A DNA stretch of 7,656 nucleotides from Kmv34 sp964524965 (GCA_964524965.1 CAZGDY010000083.1:1-7656); one strand, 5' to 3'; counted from the stretch's first letter, positions 1-5,965 are shown. A program made the numbers and translations. Notes: generated by a model from the sequence alone, not told the origin.

Positions 1-2
1 TA

Positions 3-245
3 ATTGAGGAATTAAGAGACAATTTTTTTGGCACTGTTGAAGAGTTAAATGAAGAAATAAAAAGACTAAGGACTCTCATAGACCAACAAAGGGCAGCTGT
101 TAAACAATATGAAGAGGTACAAGCAGCCCTCGAGGAAGCGCAAGCAAAAGTAAACGTTCTTAAAGAAGCGCAAGCAAAAGCAGACGCCTTGGAACTCCAG
201 CTGAAACAAGAAGTTGCCTTACCCAAAGACTTTCTAAAGAAATAG
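3..245 (+). pseudogene. Coiled-coil protein, upstream fragment (5' end outside window, frameshifted)
   Basis: An open frame enters from the left edge and runs to TAG at 243-245. The roughly 80 encoded residues are almost entirely charged and helix-forming (rich in E, K, Q, A and L), with hydrophobic residues at heptad-like spacing, as in a coiled coil. Translation shows EEAQAK followed ten residues later by a second EAQAK copy. The stop is probably not the natural end. The next frame, open from about 164, carries the same kind of coiled coil without interruption to 985. The last residues before the TAG (LPKDFLKK) contain a proline and do not fit the heptad pattern, whereas the other frame reads TQRLSKEIDLL there. 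I therefore treat 3-985 as one gene broken near 220. The N-terminus is not visible, so no signal peptide or N-terminal domain can be judged. The function is unknown. Confidence 0.6.
135..180 (+). repeat. Perfect 16-bp direct repeat inside the coiled-coil gene
   Basis: GAAGCGCAAGCAAAAG occurs at 135-150 and again at 165-180, a 30-base period that preserves frame and encodes EAQAK twice. It is probably a small in-frame duplication in a coiled-coil region. Such repeats are prone to slippage and misassembly. Confidence 0.85.
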
Positions 246-985
246 ATTTACTGTCAAGTGAAATCGCAAGTCTGAAAAATGAAAAAACTGGACTTGAAAT
301 AGCTCTTGCAGAAAAAAGAGACACAGTTTCAACACAGGAGTATCAAGGGAAAATTCAAGGACTAAATAAAGAAATTTTATCTCTCAAGAAAAAAGATGCT
401 AAGCAAGAAGAAACTATTAATCAACTAACTAGTAACTACTTCCGGAAAACAGAAGAGCTCAATGGTAAAATCGCAACGCTGAAAGAACAAAACATGGAAC
501 AAGAAAAAAATATTGACCACTGGAATGAGAAGTACTTTGAGGTAGCAGAAAATCTTGGTGCTGAAGTTGATGGACTTAAAAAACAAAACACTGAACAGAA
601 AAAAACTATTGCTCAACTGAGTGCAGAAAATGATAAACAGAAAGAAGCTATTAATCGACTGGTTGATAACTACTACAATAAAACAGAAGAAGTCAAAGAT
701 CAAATCGCAACACTGAAAGAACAAAACAATGACCAGAAAAGAGTTATCGCTCAATTGAATGCAAAAATTGGAAAGCAGGAAAAAACAATTCAGGGTTACA
801 ACAAAGCAGTAAGAAAATTAGGTGGCGACATAGGTAGGCTCAATAGCCAGTTTGGTCCCCTTAAAGCTGCTAACGAAGAACTTCTAACAGAAAATAAACA
901 AATTACCAGTTCAAGTAACACTTTAAAATGGGTAGCTGGTATACTCGTTGTGGCAGGATTTTTCTTCGCAGGCGGAGGAATGTAA
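221..985 (+). CDS. Tail-anchored coiled-coil protein, downstream part (shifted frame)
   Basis: This is the continuation of the 3-245 coiled coil in the -1 frame. The first ATG in this frame is at 494, but it has no Shine-Dalgarno sequence and the coiled coil extends well upstream of it, so 494 is probably internal. No ATG, GTG or TTG occurs earlier in the frame. Of about 254 residues, the first 235 or so are a charged, Q/E/K-rich coiled coil with an internal duplication 78 residues apart (KIATLKEQN and QIATLKEQN). At the C-terminus, about 15 hydrophobic residues (WVAGILVVAGFFFAG) follow a lysine and the protein ends GGM, consistent with a tail-anchoring membrane helix. Coiled coil plus a C-terminal membrane helix resembles the layout of the YgiM/TIGR04211 family, but the SH3 domain that family carries would lie outside the window. 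The match is architectural only. The gene lies 59 bases upstream of the LysM gene and may be cotranscribed with it. Confidence 0.65.
   Translation, partial: TQRLSKEIDLLSSEIASLKNEKTGLEIALAEKRDTVSTQEYQGKIQGLNKEILSLKKKDAKQEETINQLTSNYFRKTEELNGKIATLKEQNMEQEKNIDHWNEKYFEVAENLGAEVDGLKKQNTEQKKTIAQLSAENDKQKEAINRLVDNYYNKTEEVKDQIATLKEQNNDQKRVIAQLNAKIGKQEKTIQGYNKAVRKLGGDIGRLNSQFGPLKAANEELLTENKQITSSSNTLKWVAGILVVAGFFFAGGGM
404..733 (+). repeat. Diverged internal duplication with 234-bp offset
   Basis: The stretch from about 404 to 495 recurs at about 638 to 729 with a constant 234-base (78-codon) offset. Anchors are CTATTAA at 414 and 648, and a 25-base block starting ATCGCAAC at 470 and 704 that differs at one base. 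Both copies encode the pattern xxxINxLxxNYxxKTEExxxxIATLKEQN. A more diverged relative of the KEQN segment lies between them near 580 (KKQNTEQKKTIAQL, compared with KEQNNDQKRVIAQL near 715). The array looks like tandem lengthening of a coiled-coil rod. Confidence 0.8.
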
Positions 986-1030
986 ATACTACAAATTCAC
1001 GAGAAAATTAAATTAGTGAATAGTAATCTA

Positions 1031-1038
1031 AGGGGGTG
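1031..1038 (+). promoter_or_regulatory. Shine-Dalgarno that sets the LysM gene start
   Basis: AGGGGGTG ends six bases before the ATG at 1045. An in-frame GTG at 1036 lies inside this purine run, so it is more likely part of the ribosome binding site than a start. No clear promoter is visible in the 59 bases between the two plus-strand genes. Confidence 0.7.
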
Positions 1039-1044
1039 AAAAAT

Positions 1045-1878
1045 ATGTTTAAAAAAATAGTAAAAAGCTCGTTAATTTTTTTGGTAGGACTTGTTATAGT
1101 CGCACCTTTTGCTTTCGCTCAAGAATCATCCCTTCCTACCTCAGAGGAAATAGTTCAGCAATTACAGTTTCTACGTACAGAAATTGATCAAATTAAAGAA
1201 ACCGCTGAGGATACGAGAGAAATTGCTGTTGATAGCCAACTCAATGCCCGAAGATTTAAAGAAGAAACCCTTTATAGACTGGGGTTATGGCGCGGTAAAT
1301 TGGGAGAAGGAATACTGATGAGTATAGCCGCACAGGATGCTGCTGAGAGAGCAGAAAAATTAGTCAAAACAGCAAATGAACAGGTTGCTTTGGTATTAAA
1401 CAGAATGGATGCCTTAAATACAAAAGTAGGTGCCTTAAATACAAAGGTAGGTGCCTTAGGTGCAAAATTAGGTGCCTTAGATGCAAAAGTAGATGCCTTA
1501 AACGCAGATGTTTTTTTAGCTAAAGAAATGGCAGCTACAGCAAAAGCGCAGACTGATCAGGCTAGAAAAGAGATCAGAGAGTTAGCTGGAGAATGCAGAA
1601 AAGATAGGGAACTTTTTTTAAGTAAAATAGAAAAAAATTTAGTGGATGTAAAAGAAAAGGAAGAAAAATTCAAACTCCAAAAAATAGAACTTAAAACTCC
1701 TCCCCTTTCAAAAACTTATAACGTAAAAGAAGGCGATAGTTTGTGGCGTATTTCTGGACGCCCAGATATCTACAACGACCCTGCTCATTGGGAGAAAATA
1801 TTCAAAGCTAATAAAGACAAACTTATTAGCCCTGATAGTCTCTACCCTGGTCAAAAACTAATTATTCCCAATAATTAG
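1045..1878 (+). CDS. Exported coiled-coil protein with C-terminal LysM domain
   Basis: A 277-residue protein if started at ATG 1045, chosen for the good Shine-Dalgarno just upstream rather than the GTG at 1036. Residues 1-25 form a typical signal peptide: a KK-containing n-region, a hydrophobic core (LIFLVGLVIVAPFAF) and likely cleavage after AFA before QE. No lipobox cysteine is present. Residues 35-215 are predicted coiled coil, including five consecutive seven-residue units at 122-156. After a short PP linker, residues 223-277 form a LysM domain (TYNVKEGDSLWRISG ... LYPGQKLIIPNN), which in characterised proteins binds the N-acetylglucosamine backbone of peptidoglycan. No hydrolase or other catalytic domain is visible, so a structural or tethering role at the cell wall is inferred. 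The single cysteine (C184) lies in the coiled coil. The gene ends just before the shared terminator. Export and LysM are clear, but the precise role is unknown. Confidence 0.88.
   Translation: MFKKIVKSSLIFLVGLVIVAPFAFAQESSLPTSEEIVQQLQFLRTEIDQIKETAEDTREIAVDSQLNARRFKEETLYRLGLWRGKLGEGILMSIAAQDAAERAEKLVKTANEQVALVLNRMDALNTKVGALNTKVGALGAKLGALDAKVDALNADVFLAKEMAATAKAQTDQARKEIRELAGECRKDRELFLSKIEKNLVDVKEKEEKFKLQKIELKTPPLSKTYNVKEGDSLWRISGRPDIYNDPAHWEKIFKANKDKLISPDSLYPGQKLIIPNN
1408..1512 (+). repeat. Five tandem 21-bp units encoding heptads
   Basis: Five in-frame 21-base units encode DALNTKV, GALNTKV, GALGAKL, GALDAKV and DALNADV. The underlying DNA is also repetitive (variants of GCCTTAAATACAAAAGTAG), so this is recent tandem duplication rather than protein convergence alone. 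Leucine and valine or leucine recur at fixed positions, giving a regular two-per-heptad hydrophobic stripe like a trimeric or dimeric coiled-coil stalk. Confidence 0.9.
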
Positions 1879-1888
1879 AGCATAACAT

Positions 1889-1928
1889 ATAAATAAAAAA
1901 GGGCCTTCTAAGGCCCTTTTTTATTTAT
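1889..1928. terminator. Bidirectional intrinsic terminator between convergent genes
   Basis: A perfect 19-base inverted repeat has a two-base centre. The GC core is GGGCCTT at 1901-1907 pairing with AAGGCCC at 1910-1916, flanked by an A-run on the left and a T-run on the right. Read in either direction it gives a GC-rich hairpin followed by a U-tract. It starts 10 bases after the LysM gene stop (plus) and lies 11 bases beyond the rpmE stop (minus), so it should terminate both transcripts. Confidence 0.93.
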
Positions 1929-1939
1929 GAAGAATTAGT

Positions 1940-2143
1940 TCATTTTTTCCCATATTTTTTCCGAAATCGCTCAATACGTCCTTCGCTATCTATAAATTTA
2001 CGAGCAGTTCCGGTAAAAAACGGATGGCATTGCGAGCAAACCTCAACACGAATATTTTGATTAGTAGATTTAGTTTTAAACTCTGCCCCACAAGCACACT
2101 TTATAACTACTTCCTTATACTCCGGATGAATTTTTTCCTTCAT
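1940..2143 (-). CDS. rpmE: 50S ribosomal protein L31 (zinc-binding type)
   Basis: This is L31 of the large ribosomal subunit, which sits at the central protuberance and contacts the small subunit. The 67-residue protein starts MKEKIHPEY and keeps family hallmarks: a CxC pair at C16/C18, a CxxC pair at C36/C39 (VEVCSQCHPFFTG) and a basic C-terminus (RFRKKYGKK). The four cysteines mark the zinc-binding (C+) form, as opposed to the cysteine-free paralogue used under zinc limitation in some bacteria. ATG 2143 is chosen because GGGGAGGT lies seven bases upstream. A longer frame reaching TTG at 2191 would begin on the promoter -35 box and add non-L31 residues. It is the last gene of the operon and ends at the bidirectional terminator. 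Confidence 0.96.
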   Translation of the reverse strand: MKEKIHPEYKEVVIKCACGAEFKTKSTNQNIRVEVCSQCHPFFTGTARKFIDSEGRIERFRKKYGKK

Positions 2144-2150
2144 TCTTGTT

Positions 2151-2158
2151 ACCTCCCC
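2151..2158 (-). promoter_or_regulatory. Strong Shine-Dalgarno of rpmE
   Basis: Read on the minus strand this is GGGGAGGT, seven bases before ATG 2143. It is a near-perfect anti-16S match, suits a highly expressed ribosomal protein, and rules out the upstream TTG start. Confidence 0.85.
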
Positions 2159-2163
2159 AATAT

Positions 2164-2191
2164 AGTATAACTTCAAAATTATTGGTCTCAA
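2164..2191 (-). promoter_or_regulatory. Sigma-70-type promoter for rpmE
   Basis: On the minus strand, TTGAGA (2191-2186) and TATACT (2169-2164) are separated by 16 bases, and each matches the consensus at five of six positions. The predicted transcription start near 2157 would leave a very short leader of about 14 bases containing the Shine-Dalgarno. This would let rpmE be transcribed independently of the long operon upstream. It is sequence evidence only, in an AT-rich region where such matches arise easily. Confidence 0.55.
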
Positions 2192-2214
2192 AAATTAAAG
2201 AATACACTGTATCC
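2186..2214 (-). terminator. Possible weak terminator after rho
   Basis: Just past the rho stop, the minus-strand RNA could fold GGAUAC-AGU-GUAUUC, a six-pair stem with one G-U, followed by the U-rich UUUAAUUUUU. The stem is short and AT-rich, so termination would be inefficient at best. Its placement between rho and the rpmE promoter makes it plausible as an attenuator separating the two. Confidence 0.3.
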
Positions 2215-2218
2215 ATTT

Positions 2219-3484
2219 CTATAAATTAAAGGTGGAATTTTTTTCAAGATGAGAAGTAATTTGCAAAAATTGTTGATTATCTTCTGTCTTTTTCATAACT
2301 TCGATAACTGCTTCAATAGGCTCTTTCACATTCTGGCGATTTATATAATCTCTGACAGTCCATATCGCTTTTAGCTCTTTCTCTCCTAATAAAAGTTCCT
2401 CTTTTCTGGTTCCGGACTTGTTAATATCAATAGAAGGAAAGATTCGTCTTTCCGCAAGCTCTCTGGTAAGTCTTAATTCCATGTTTCCCGTCCCTTTAAA
2501 CTCTTCGAAAATAACCTCGTCCATTTTACTTCCTGTTTCTACCAATGCTGTAGCAATAATAGTAAGACTCCCTCCTTCTTCTAATTTTCTTGCTGCACCA
2601 AAGAAACGTTTAGGATGATGCAAAGTATTTGCATCTATCCCCCCAGAAAGAACCTTTCCACTAGTAGGCATAAGTAAATTATAAGCTCTTGCTAATCTGG
2701 TCACACTGTCCAAAAGAATAACAACATCTTTACCTTGTTCAACTAATCTTTTAGCTTTTTCAATTATTAACTCCGCTACTTTTATCTGATTTTTTGCTGG
2801 TTCATCAAAAGTAGAAAAAGCTACTTCACCCTTCACTGAGCGCTGCATATCGGTAACTTCTTCCGGACGCTCATCTATCAACAATACCATTAACTCAATC
2901 TCGGGATGATTTGCGGTAACAGAATTGGCTATTTTTTGCAATAAAATAGTCTTACCCGTTTTGGGCGGAGCAACTATTAATCCTCTTTGTCCTTTACCTA
3001 TAGGAGTTATCAGGTCGATTAGCCGCCCAGAAATCTCATCCTTTGTAGTTTCCAATTTAATTCTTTCATAAGGATAAAGAGGGGTGAGATTTTCAAAAAT
3101 GGTTCTATTTCTTGCTTTTTCAGGATTTTCTCTATTGACCTGTTCCACTTTGAGTAAAGCAAAATAATTCTCGTTTTCCTTGGGAGGTCTTATTTGACCA
3201 CTAACAGTATCACCCTCTCTCAAATCAAAACGTTTAATTTGTGAGGGAGAAACATATATATCATCAGGCCCTGATAAATAGTTACTTCTGAGAAAACCAT
3301 ATCCCTCTGGTAGTATATCCAATACGCCTGAGCCATAGACTATTTTTTCCCGATCTATCTCATTTTGAATGATACGAAAAATTAAATCTTGCTTTCTCAG
3401 ATGTTTATAATCATCAATTTTTCTTTCAACTGCTTCCTGGTGTAGTTCTGTAATATTTTTTTTCTGAAAATCAATAATATCCAT
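2219..3484 (-). CDS. rho: Transcription termination factor Rho
   Basis: Rho is the hexameric RNA-dependent ATPase/helicase that ends transcription at rho-dependent sites. The 421-residue protein is full length and collinear with E. coli Rho. It has an N-terminal Rho_N helical domain (about 1-45), a cold-shock-like RNA-binding domain (about 50-118, with GYGFLRS at 61-67 and DDIYVSPSQIKRF), and the RecA-like ATPase core. Visible motifs are Walker A APPKTGKT (172-179), catalytic-region DERPEEV (204-210, E205 corresponding to E. coli E211), Walker B VVILLDS (254-260), the Q-loop region SGKVLSGG, the R-loop GTGNMELRL (331-339) and the arginine finger in SGTRKEE (R360). There is no extended insertion in the N-terminus of the kind seen in some phyla. 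The start overlaps the nnr stop by 14 bases, with AAGGAG eight bases upstream of the ATG. Function is secure. Rho often controls its own transcription, but no leader is visible because the gene sits inside an operon. Confidence 0.98.
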   Translation of the reverse strand: MDIIDFQKKNITELHQEAVERKIDDYKHLRKQDLIFRIIQNEIDREKIVYGSGVLDILPEGYGFLRSNYLSGPDDIYVSPSQIKRFDLREGDTVSGQIRPPKENENYFALLKVEQVNRENPEKARNRTIFENLTPLYPYERIKLETTKDEISGRLIDLITPIGKGQRGLIVAPPKTGKTILLQKIANSVTANHPEIELMVLLIDERPEEVTDMQRSVKGEVAFSTFDEPAKNQIKVAELIIEKAKRLVEQGKDVVILLDSVTRLARAYNLLMPTSGKVLSGGIDANTLHHPKRFFGAARKLEEGGSLTIIATALVETGSKMDEVIFEEFKGTGNMELRLTRELAERRIFPSIDINKSGTRKEELLLGEKELKAIWTVRDYINRQNVKEPIEAVIEVMKKTEDNQQFLQITSHLEKNSTFNL

Positions 3485-4424
3485 TTCTTAAACTCCTTAC
3501 AGCAAAAATTAAATTTTTTATTATGTCCTGGGCAATTAGTAATGTAATGTTACTTTGCCCTTTAACAGTTAAATCCGCTGCTAAACCATGAAGATAAACT
3601 CCCAATTTAGCAGAAGTTAAAGCATCCATCCCTTGTGCCAAAAACCCACCGATTATTCCTGTGAGTACATCTCCACTTCCCCCAGAGGCCATACCCGGGT
3701 TACCGGTGGTGTTTACCCAACAGTTTCCTTTCGCATCAGCAATAACTGTACCTGCTCCTTTTAACACAACTATCTTTCCTGTAGATTTAGCAAGGTTAAT
3801 AGCTGTTTTAATCCTATCTTTTTGAACTTCCGCAATAGAGGTCTTTATTAATCGAGCTAATTCTCCTGGGTGAGGCGTTAACACCATAGAACCTTCATAA
3901 TTGGAAATAATTCCCACTTCTTCTGCCACAGCATTTATTCCATCGGCATCTAATACCAAGGGAAGTTTTATACTTCTTAAAACTTGCCTCACTAACTCCT
4001 GGGTCTCAGGGTTATTTGATAACCCGGGACCAATTACCAAAGCCTGACACTTACCAGCAAAACGATTAATCTCTTCTAAGGCCTTAACAGCTAAACTACC
4101 TTTCCTTGTTTCGGGAAGAGGCAAACTCATAACCTCGGTTAGTTTTATCTCCATAATAGAATTAAGACTAACTGGAATTCCAAGCGTGATAAGTCCTGTC
4201 CCTATTTTCAGAGAAGACATACAGGTAAGAGCAGCTGCACCGGTTAATCCACAAGATCCTGCTAATACAAAAAGATGACCAAAATTTCCTTTATGAAAAG
4301 ATAAAGACCGACAAAAAAGCTCAGAGGAAAAATCTCCCGGTAATAAAAGATTTATCGGTATATTTATCTTTTCTTTCTTCAGAATATTAGAAGGAATACC
4401 AATATCTACTACCGTTACCTTTCC
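3471..4424 (-). CDS. nnr: Bifunctional NAD(P)H-hydrate repair enzyme, dehydratase part (after gap)
   Basis: This is the C-terminal portion of Nnr. It performs ADP-dependent dehydration of S-NAD(P)HX back to NAD(P)H (EC 4.2.1.136), repairing hydrated cofactor. The frame is open from the edge of the N gap (first full codon 4424) to the stop at 3471, 317 residues. An internal ATG at 4220 would cut off the start of the kinase-like fold and is not the true start. The first ten residues (KVTVVDIGIP) are the end of the epimerase domain. The ribokinase-like dehydratase domain begins at HKGNFGHLFVLAGS (about 44-57). Later motifs are IGPGLSNN (about 131-138), DADGIN (159-164), LTPHPGE (182-188) and GNPGMASGGSGDVLTG, which contains the catalytic aspartate of GxGD (about D252). 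It overlaps rho by 14 bases. The identification is firm, but the complete protein cannot be assembled across the gap. Confidence 0.95.
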   Translation of the reverse strand, partial: GKVTVVDIGIPSNILKKEKINIPINLLLPGDFSSELFCRSLSFHKGNFGHLFVLAGSCGLTGAAALTCMSSLKIGTGLITLGIPVSLNSIMEIKLTEVMSLPLPETRKGSLAVKALEEINRFAGKCQALVIGPGLSNNPETQELVRQVLRSIKLPLVLDADGINAVAEEVGIISNYEGSMVLTPHPGELARLIKTSIAEVQKDRIKTAINLAKSTGKIVVLKGAGTVIADAKGNCWVNTTGNPGMASGGSGDVLTGIIGGFLAQGMDALTSAKLGVYLHGLAADLTVKGQSNITLLIAQDIIKNLIFAVRSLRNGYY

Positions 4425-4425
4425 A

Positions 4426-4525
4426 NNNNNNNNNNNNNNNNNNNNNNNNNNNNNNNNNNNNNNNNNNNNNNNNNNNNNNNNNNNNNNNNNNNNNNNNNNN
4501 NNNNNNNNNNNNNNNNNNNNNNNNN
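4426..4525. other. Assembly gap of 100 Ns inside nnr
   Basis: Exactly 100 undefined bases. The coding frames on the two sides do not join across 100 bases; an intact gene needs a gap length divisible by three. The flanking pieces total about 412 residues, whereas fused Nnr proteins usually have about 490-515, so roughly 80-100 codons (about 240-300 bases) are probably missing. The 100 is best read as a placeholder. Confidence 0.9.
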
Positions 4526-4812
4526 CTCAAATTTATCGCTGCCTCTCCCTTCATTTTTTCTTTAGTACCTAATAGGAAAATCTTAACTTTATAACCTTTG
4601 TTATAAAGATGTCGGGCAGCAACTAATCCGTCACCTCCATTATTACCAGGACCACAGAAAAAGTACACTTCAGAAAAAGAAGACCAGTTTTTACTAATAA
4701 AACTTGCTACTGCCTTTCCGGCATTTTCCATAAGTACAATTCCAGGAATACCGATCTTATTAATGCTAATACGATCCAACAATCGCATCTGGCTTGACGT
4801 AAGTAACTTCAT
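4526..4812 (-). CDS. nnr: Bifunctional NAD(P)H-hydrate repair enzyme, epimerase part (before gap)
   Basis: This is the N-terminal portion of Nnr (YjeF_N domain), which interconverts the R and S epimers of NAD(P)HX (EC 5.1.99.6) so that the dehydratase half can use both. Ninety-five residues are visible before the gap. Family signatures are the N-terminal SSQMRLLDR, GIPGIVLMENAGKAVA (21-36) and the nucleotide-binding CGPGNNGGDGLVAARHL (53-69). The catalytic aspartate region and the rest of the Rossmann fold fall in the missing sequence. The ATG at 4812 has AAGGA six bases upstream, and the start matches the family's usual position. It lies 66 bases after acpS, and I see no convincing promoter in that spacer. 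Both halves very likely belong to one fused gene, since the far side of the gap begins with the end of this same domain. Confidence 0.93.
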
Positions 4813-4878
4813 GTAAAATCCTTTTTATGAAATTTACCTCAGGTTAACATTAATCCGGAATGATAAACTTGGATTGAA

Positions 4879-5244
4879 TTATCCTATGGCTATTGCTTGA
4901 GCTGAAGCATAATTCTTGCAGTGGGAAATACTGACCAGCACTTTTTTTATATTTTTCCCAATCTTTTTGGAAATCTCTGGGGATAAACTAACTACAGGCT
5001 CACCTTTCTCACCTGTCAAAACAAACACCTTGCACCAACAAGGATTAATTTGCAGCGATTTAAAAATAGCTTCCTTAGCGGCAAATCTTCCTGCTAAGAA
5101 AACTGCTCTTTGGCTGAGGTTTTTCTTAACTCTTATTTCTGAAGAAGTTAATATTCGTTTTTCCAAATTTGATCCCCATTTCTTCAAAGCCTTCTCAATC
5201 CTATTTATCTCTATTAAGTCTGTTCCGATACCTTCTATTTTCAT
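4879..5244 (-). CDS. acpS: Holo-[acyl-carrier-protein] synthase
   Basis: AcpS transfers 4'-phosphopantetheine from CoA to a serine of apo-ACP (EC 2.7.8.7), activating it for fatty acid synthesis in the cytoplasm. At 121 residues it is the normal length for the trimeric bacterial AcpS class. Metal and substrate motifs are in place: GIGTDLIEINRI with D9, FAAKEAIFK with E58 at the same numbers as in E. coli, and the C-terminal ISHCKNYA (106-113), which normally reads SHxxxxA. The ATG overlaps the pdxJ stop in a 4-base ATGA, so translation is probably coupled; the Shine-Dalgarno (GGAAAG directly before the ATG) is poor on its own. Two cysteines close together (C69, C71) in the central region are unremarkable for the family as far as I can tell. 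Confidence 0.96.
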   Translation of the reverse strand: MKIEGIGTDLIEINRIEKALKKWGSNLEKRILTSSEIRVKKNLSQRAVFLAGRFAAKEAIFKSLQINPCWCKVFVLTGEKGEPVVSLSPEISKKIGKNIKKVLVSISHCKNYASAQAIAIG

Positions 5245-5957
5245 CTTTCCATCAATTTAAGCATTTGCCTAACTGCCTCTTTTATCCCCACTAAAGAAGC
5301 CTTAGCGATAATGGAGTGCCCAATACTTAATTCATCTATTTCTTCAATAAGAGCAACTTGACGCACATTTTGATAATTTAATGCGTGGCCAGCATTGACT
5401 CCTAATTCTAATTTTTTAGCCAACATTGCTGCCCCTCCTATTTTCTCAAGCTCTTCCGAAGCCTCCATTATACTTTTTGCATCGGCATATAAACCAGTAT
5501 GTAACTCCACAAAATCAGCATTTAACTTACGCGCTTTTTTAATACTGTTTGGGGTGGGATTAACAAACAAAGAAATCATGACGCCAGCATCATGCAAAAG
5601 CGACATAACCTCAAATATTCGTTCACCTGGTTTGGAAAGATTAAGCCCTCCTTCAGTTGTAACCTCTCCTGTTTTTTCAGGAACGATTGTAACTAAATCT
5701 GGCCGTATTTTAAGAGCAAATTTCACTACAGACTCCGATAATCCCATTTCCAAATTTAAATTACATCTTACCGTTTGTTTTAAAATTTTAACATCTCTTT
5801 CCTTAATATGACGGCTGTCTTCTCTCAAATGAACGGTAATACCATTTACACCAGCTAATTCAGCTAAAAAAGCTGCAGCAACTGGATCAGGATAATTTGT
5901 CCCCCTCACCTCACGCAAAGTTGCAATATGATCAACATTTACTGATAACTTAAGCAT
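5241..5957 (-). CDS. pdxJ: Pyridoxine 5'-phosphate synthase
   Basis: PdxJ condenses 3-amino-2-oxopropyl phosphate with 1-deoxy-D-xylulose 5-phosphate to form pyridoxine 5'-phosphate (EC 2.6.99.2), the last ring-forming step of DXP-dependent vitamin B6 synthesis. The 238-residue protein has the usual length and TIM-barrel motif order: NVDHIATLR (7-15), HLREDSRHI (43-51), LEMG with E70, PEK (93-95), TEGG (101-104), FVNP (131-134), ELHTG with H153, NAGHALN (188-194) and SIGHSII (211-217). Catalytic H43 and E70 and the phosphate-binding segments are present. GGAGA lies just after the dapL stop and close before the ATG, and only eight bases separate the genes. Its place next to dapL pairs a PLP-forming enzyme with a PLP-using one. 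It implies DXP synthase and PdxA elsewhere in the genome. Confidence 0.97.
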   Translation of the reverse strand: MLKLSVNVDHIATLREVRGTNYPDPVAAAFLAELAGVNGITVHLREDSRHIKERDVKILKQTVRCNLNLEMGLSESVVKFALKIRPDLVTIVPEKTGEVTTEGGLNLSKPGERIFEVMSLLHDAGVMISLFVNPTPNSIKKARKLNADFVELHTGLYADAKSIMEASEELEKIGGAAMLAKKLELGVNAGHALNYQNVRQVALIEEIDELSIGHSIIAKASLVGIKEAVRQMLKLMER

Positions 5958-5965
5958 TTTTCTCC

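Noticed and set aside
135..180. Short repeats as a CRISPR array or attachment sites
   Set aside because: They are only two copies, in frame, inside a coiled-coil gene, with no spacer structure.
222..228. CCCAAAG as a classical -1 slippery heptamer
   Set aside because: It is not in the phase required (X XXY YYZ) for the incoming frame, so it cannot work as a standard -1 site.
425..754. Minus-strand frame encoding a Phe/Leu-rich, membrane-like 109-residue protein
   Set aside because: It is the antisense of the A-rich coiled-coil gene; reverse complements of Lys/Glu/Gln codons give Phe, Leu and Ser. There is no Shine-Dalgarno and the plus strand is clearly coding.
2144..2191. N-terminal extension of RpmE from TTG 2191
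   Set aside because: The added residues do not belong to L31, the TTG is the promoter -35 box, and the strong Shine-Dalgarno points to ATG 2143.
4387..4425. Short tail WKGNGSRYWYSF as the end of the nnr N-terminal part
   Set aside because: It comes from reading through the 100 Ns in the wrong phase. The neighbouring frame gives KVTVVDIGIP and continues into the dehydratase domain.
5395..5811. Plus-strand open frames opposite pdxJ, acpS, rho and dapL
   Set aside because: All lie antisense to genes with complete family motifs and show no motifs or ribosome binding sites of their own.
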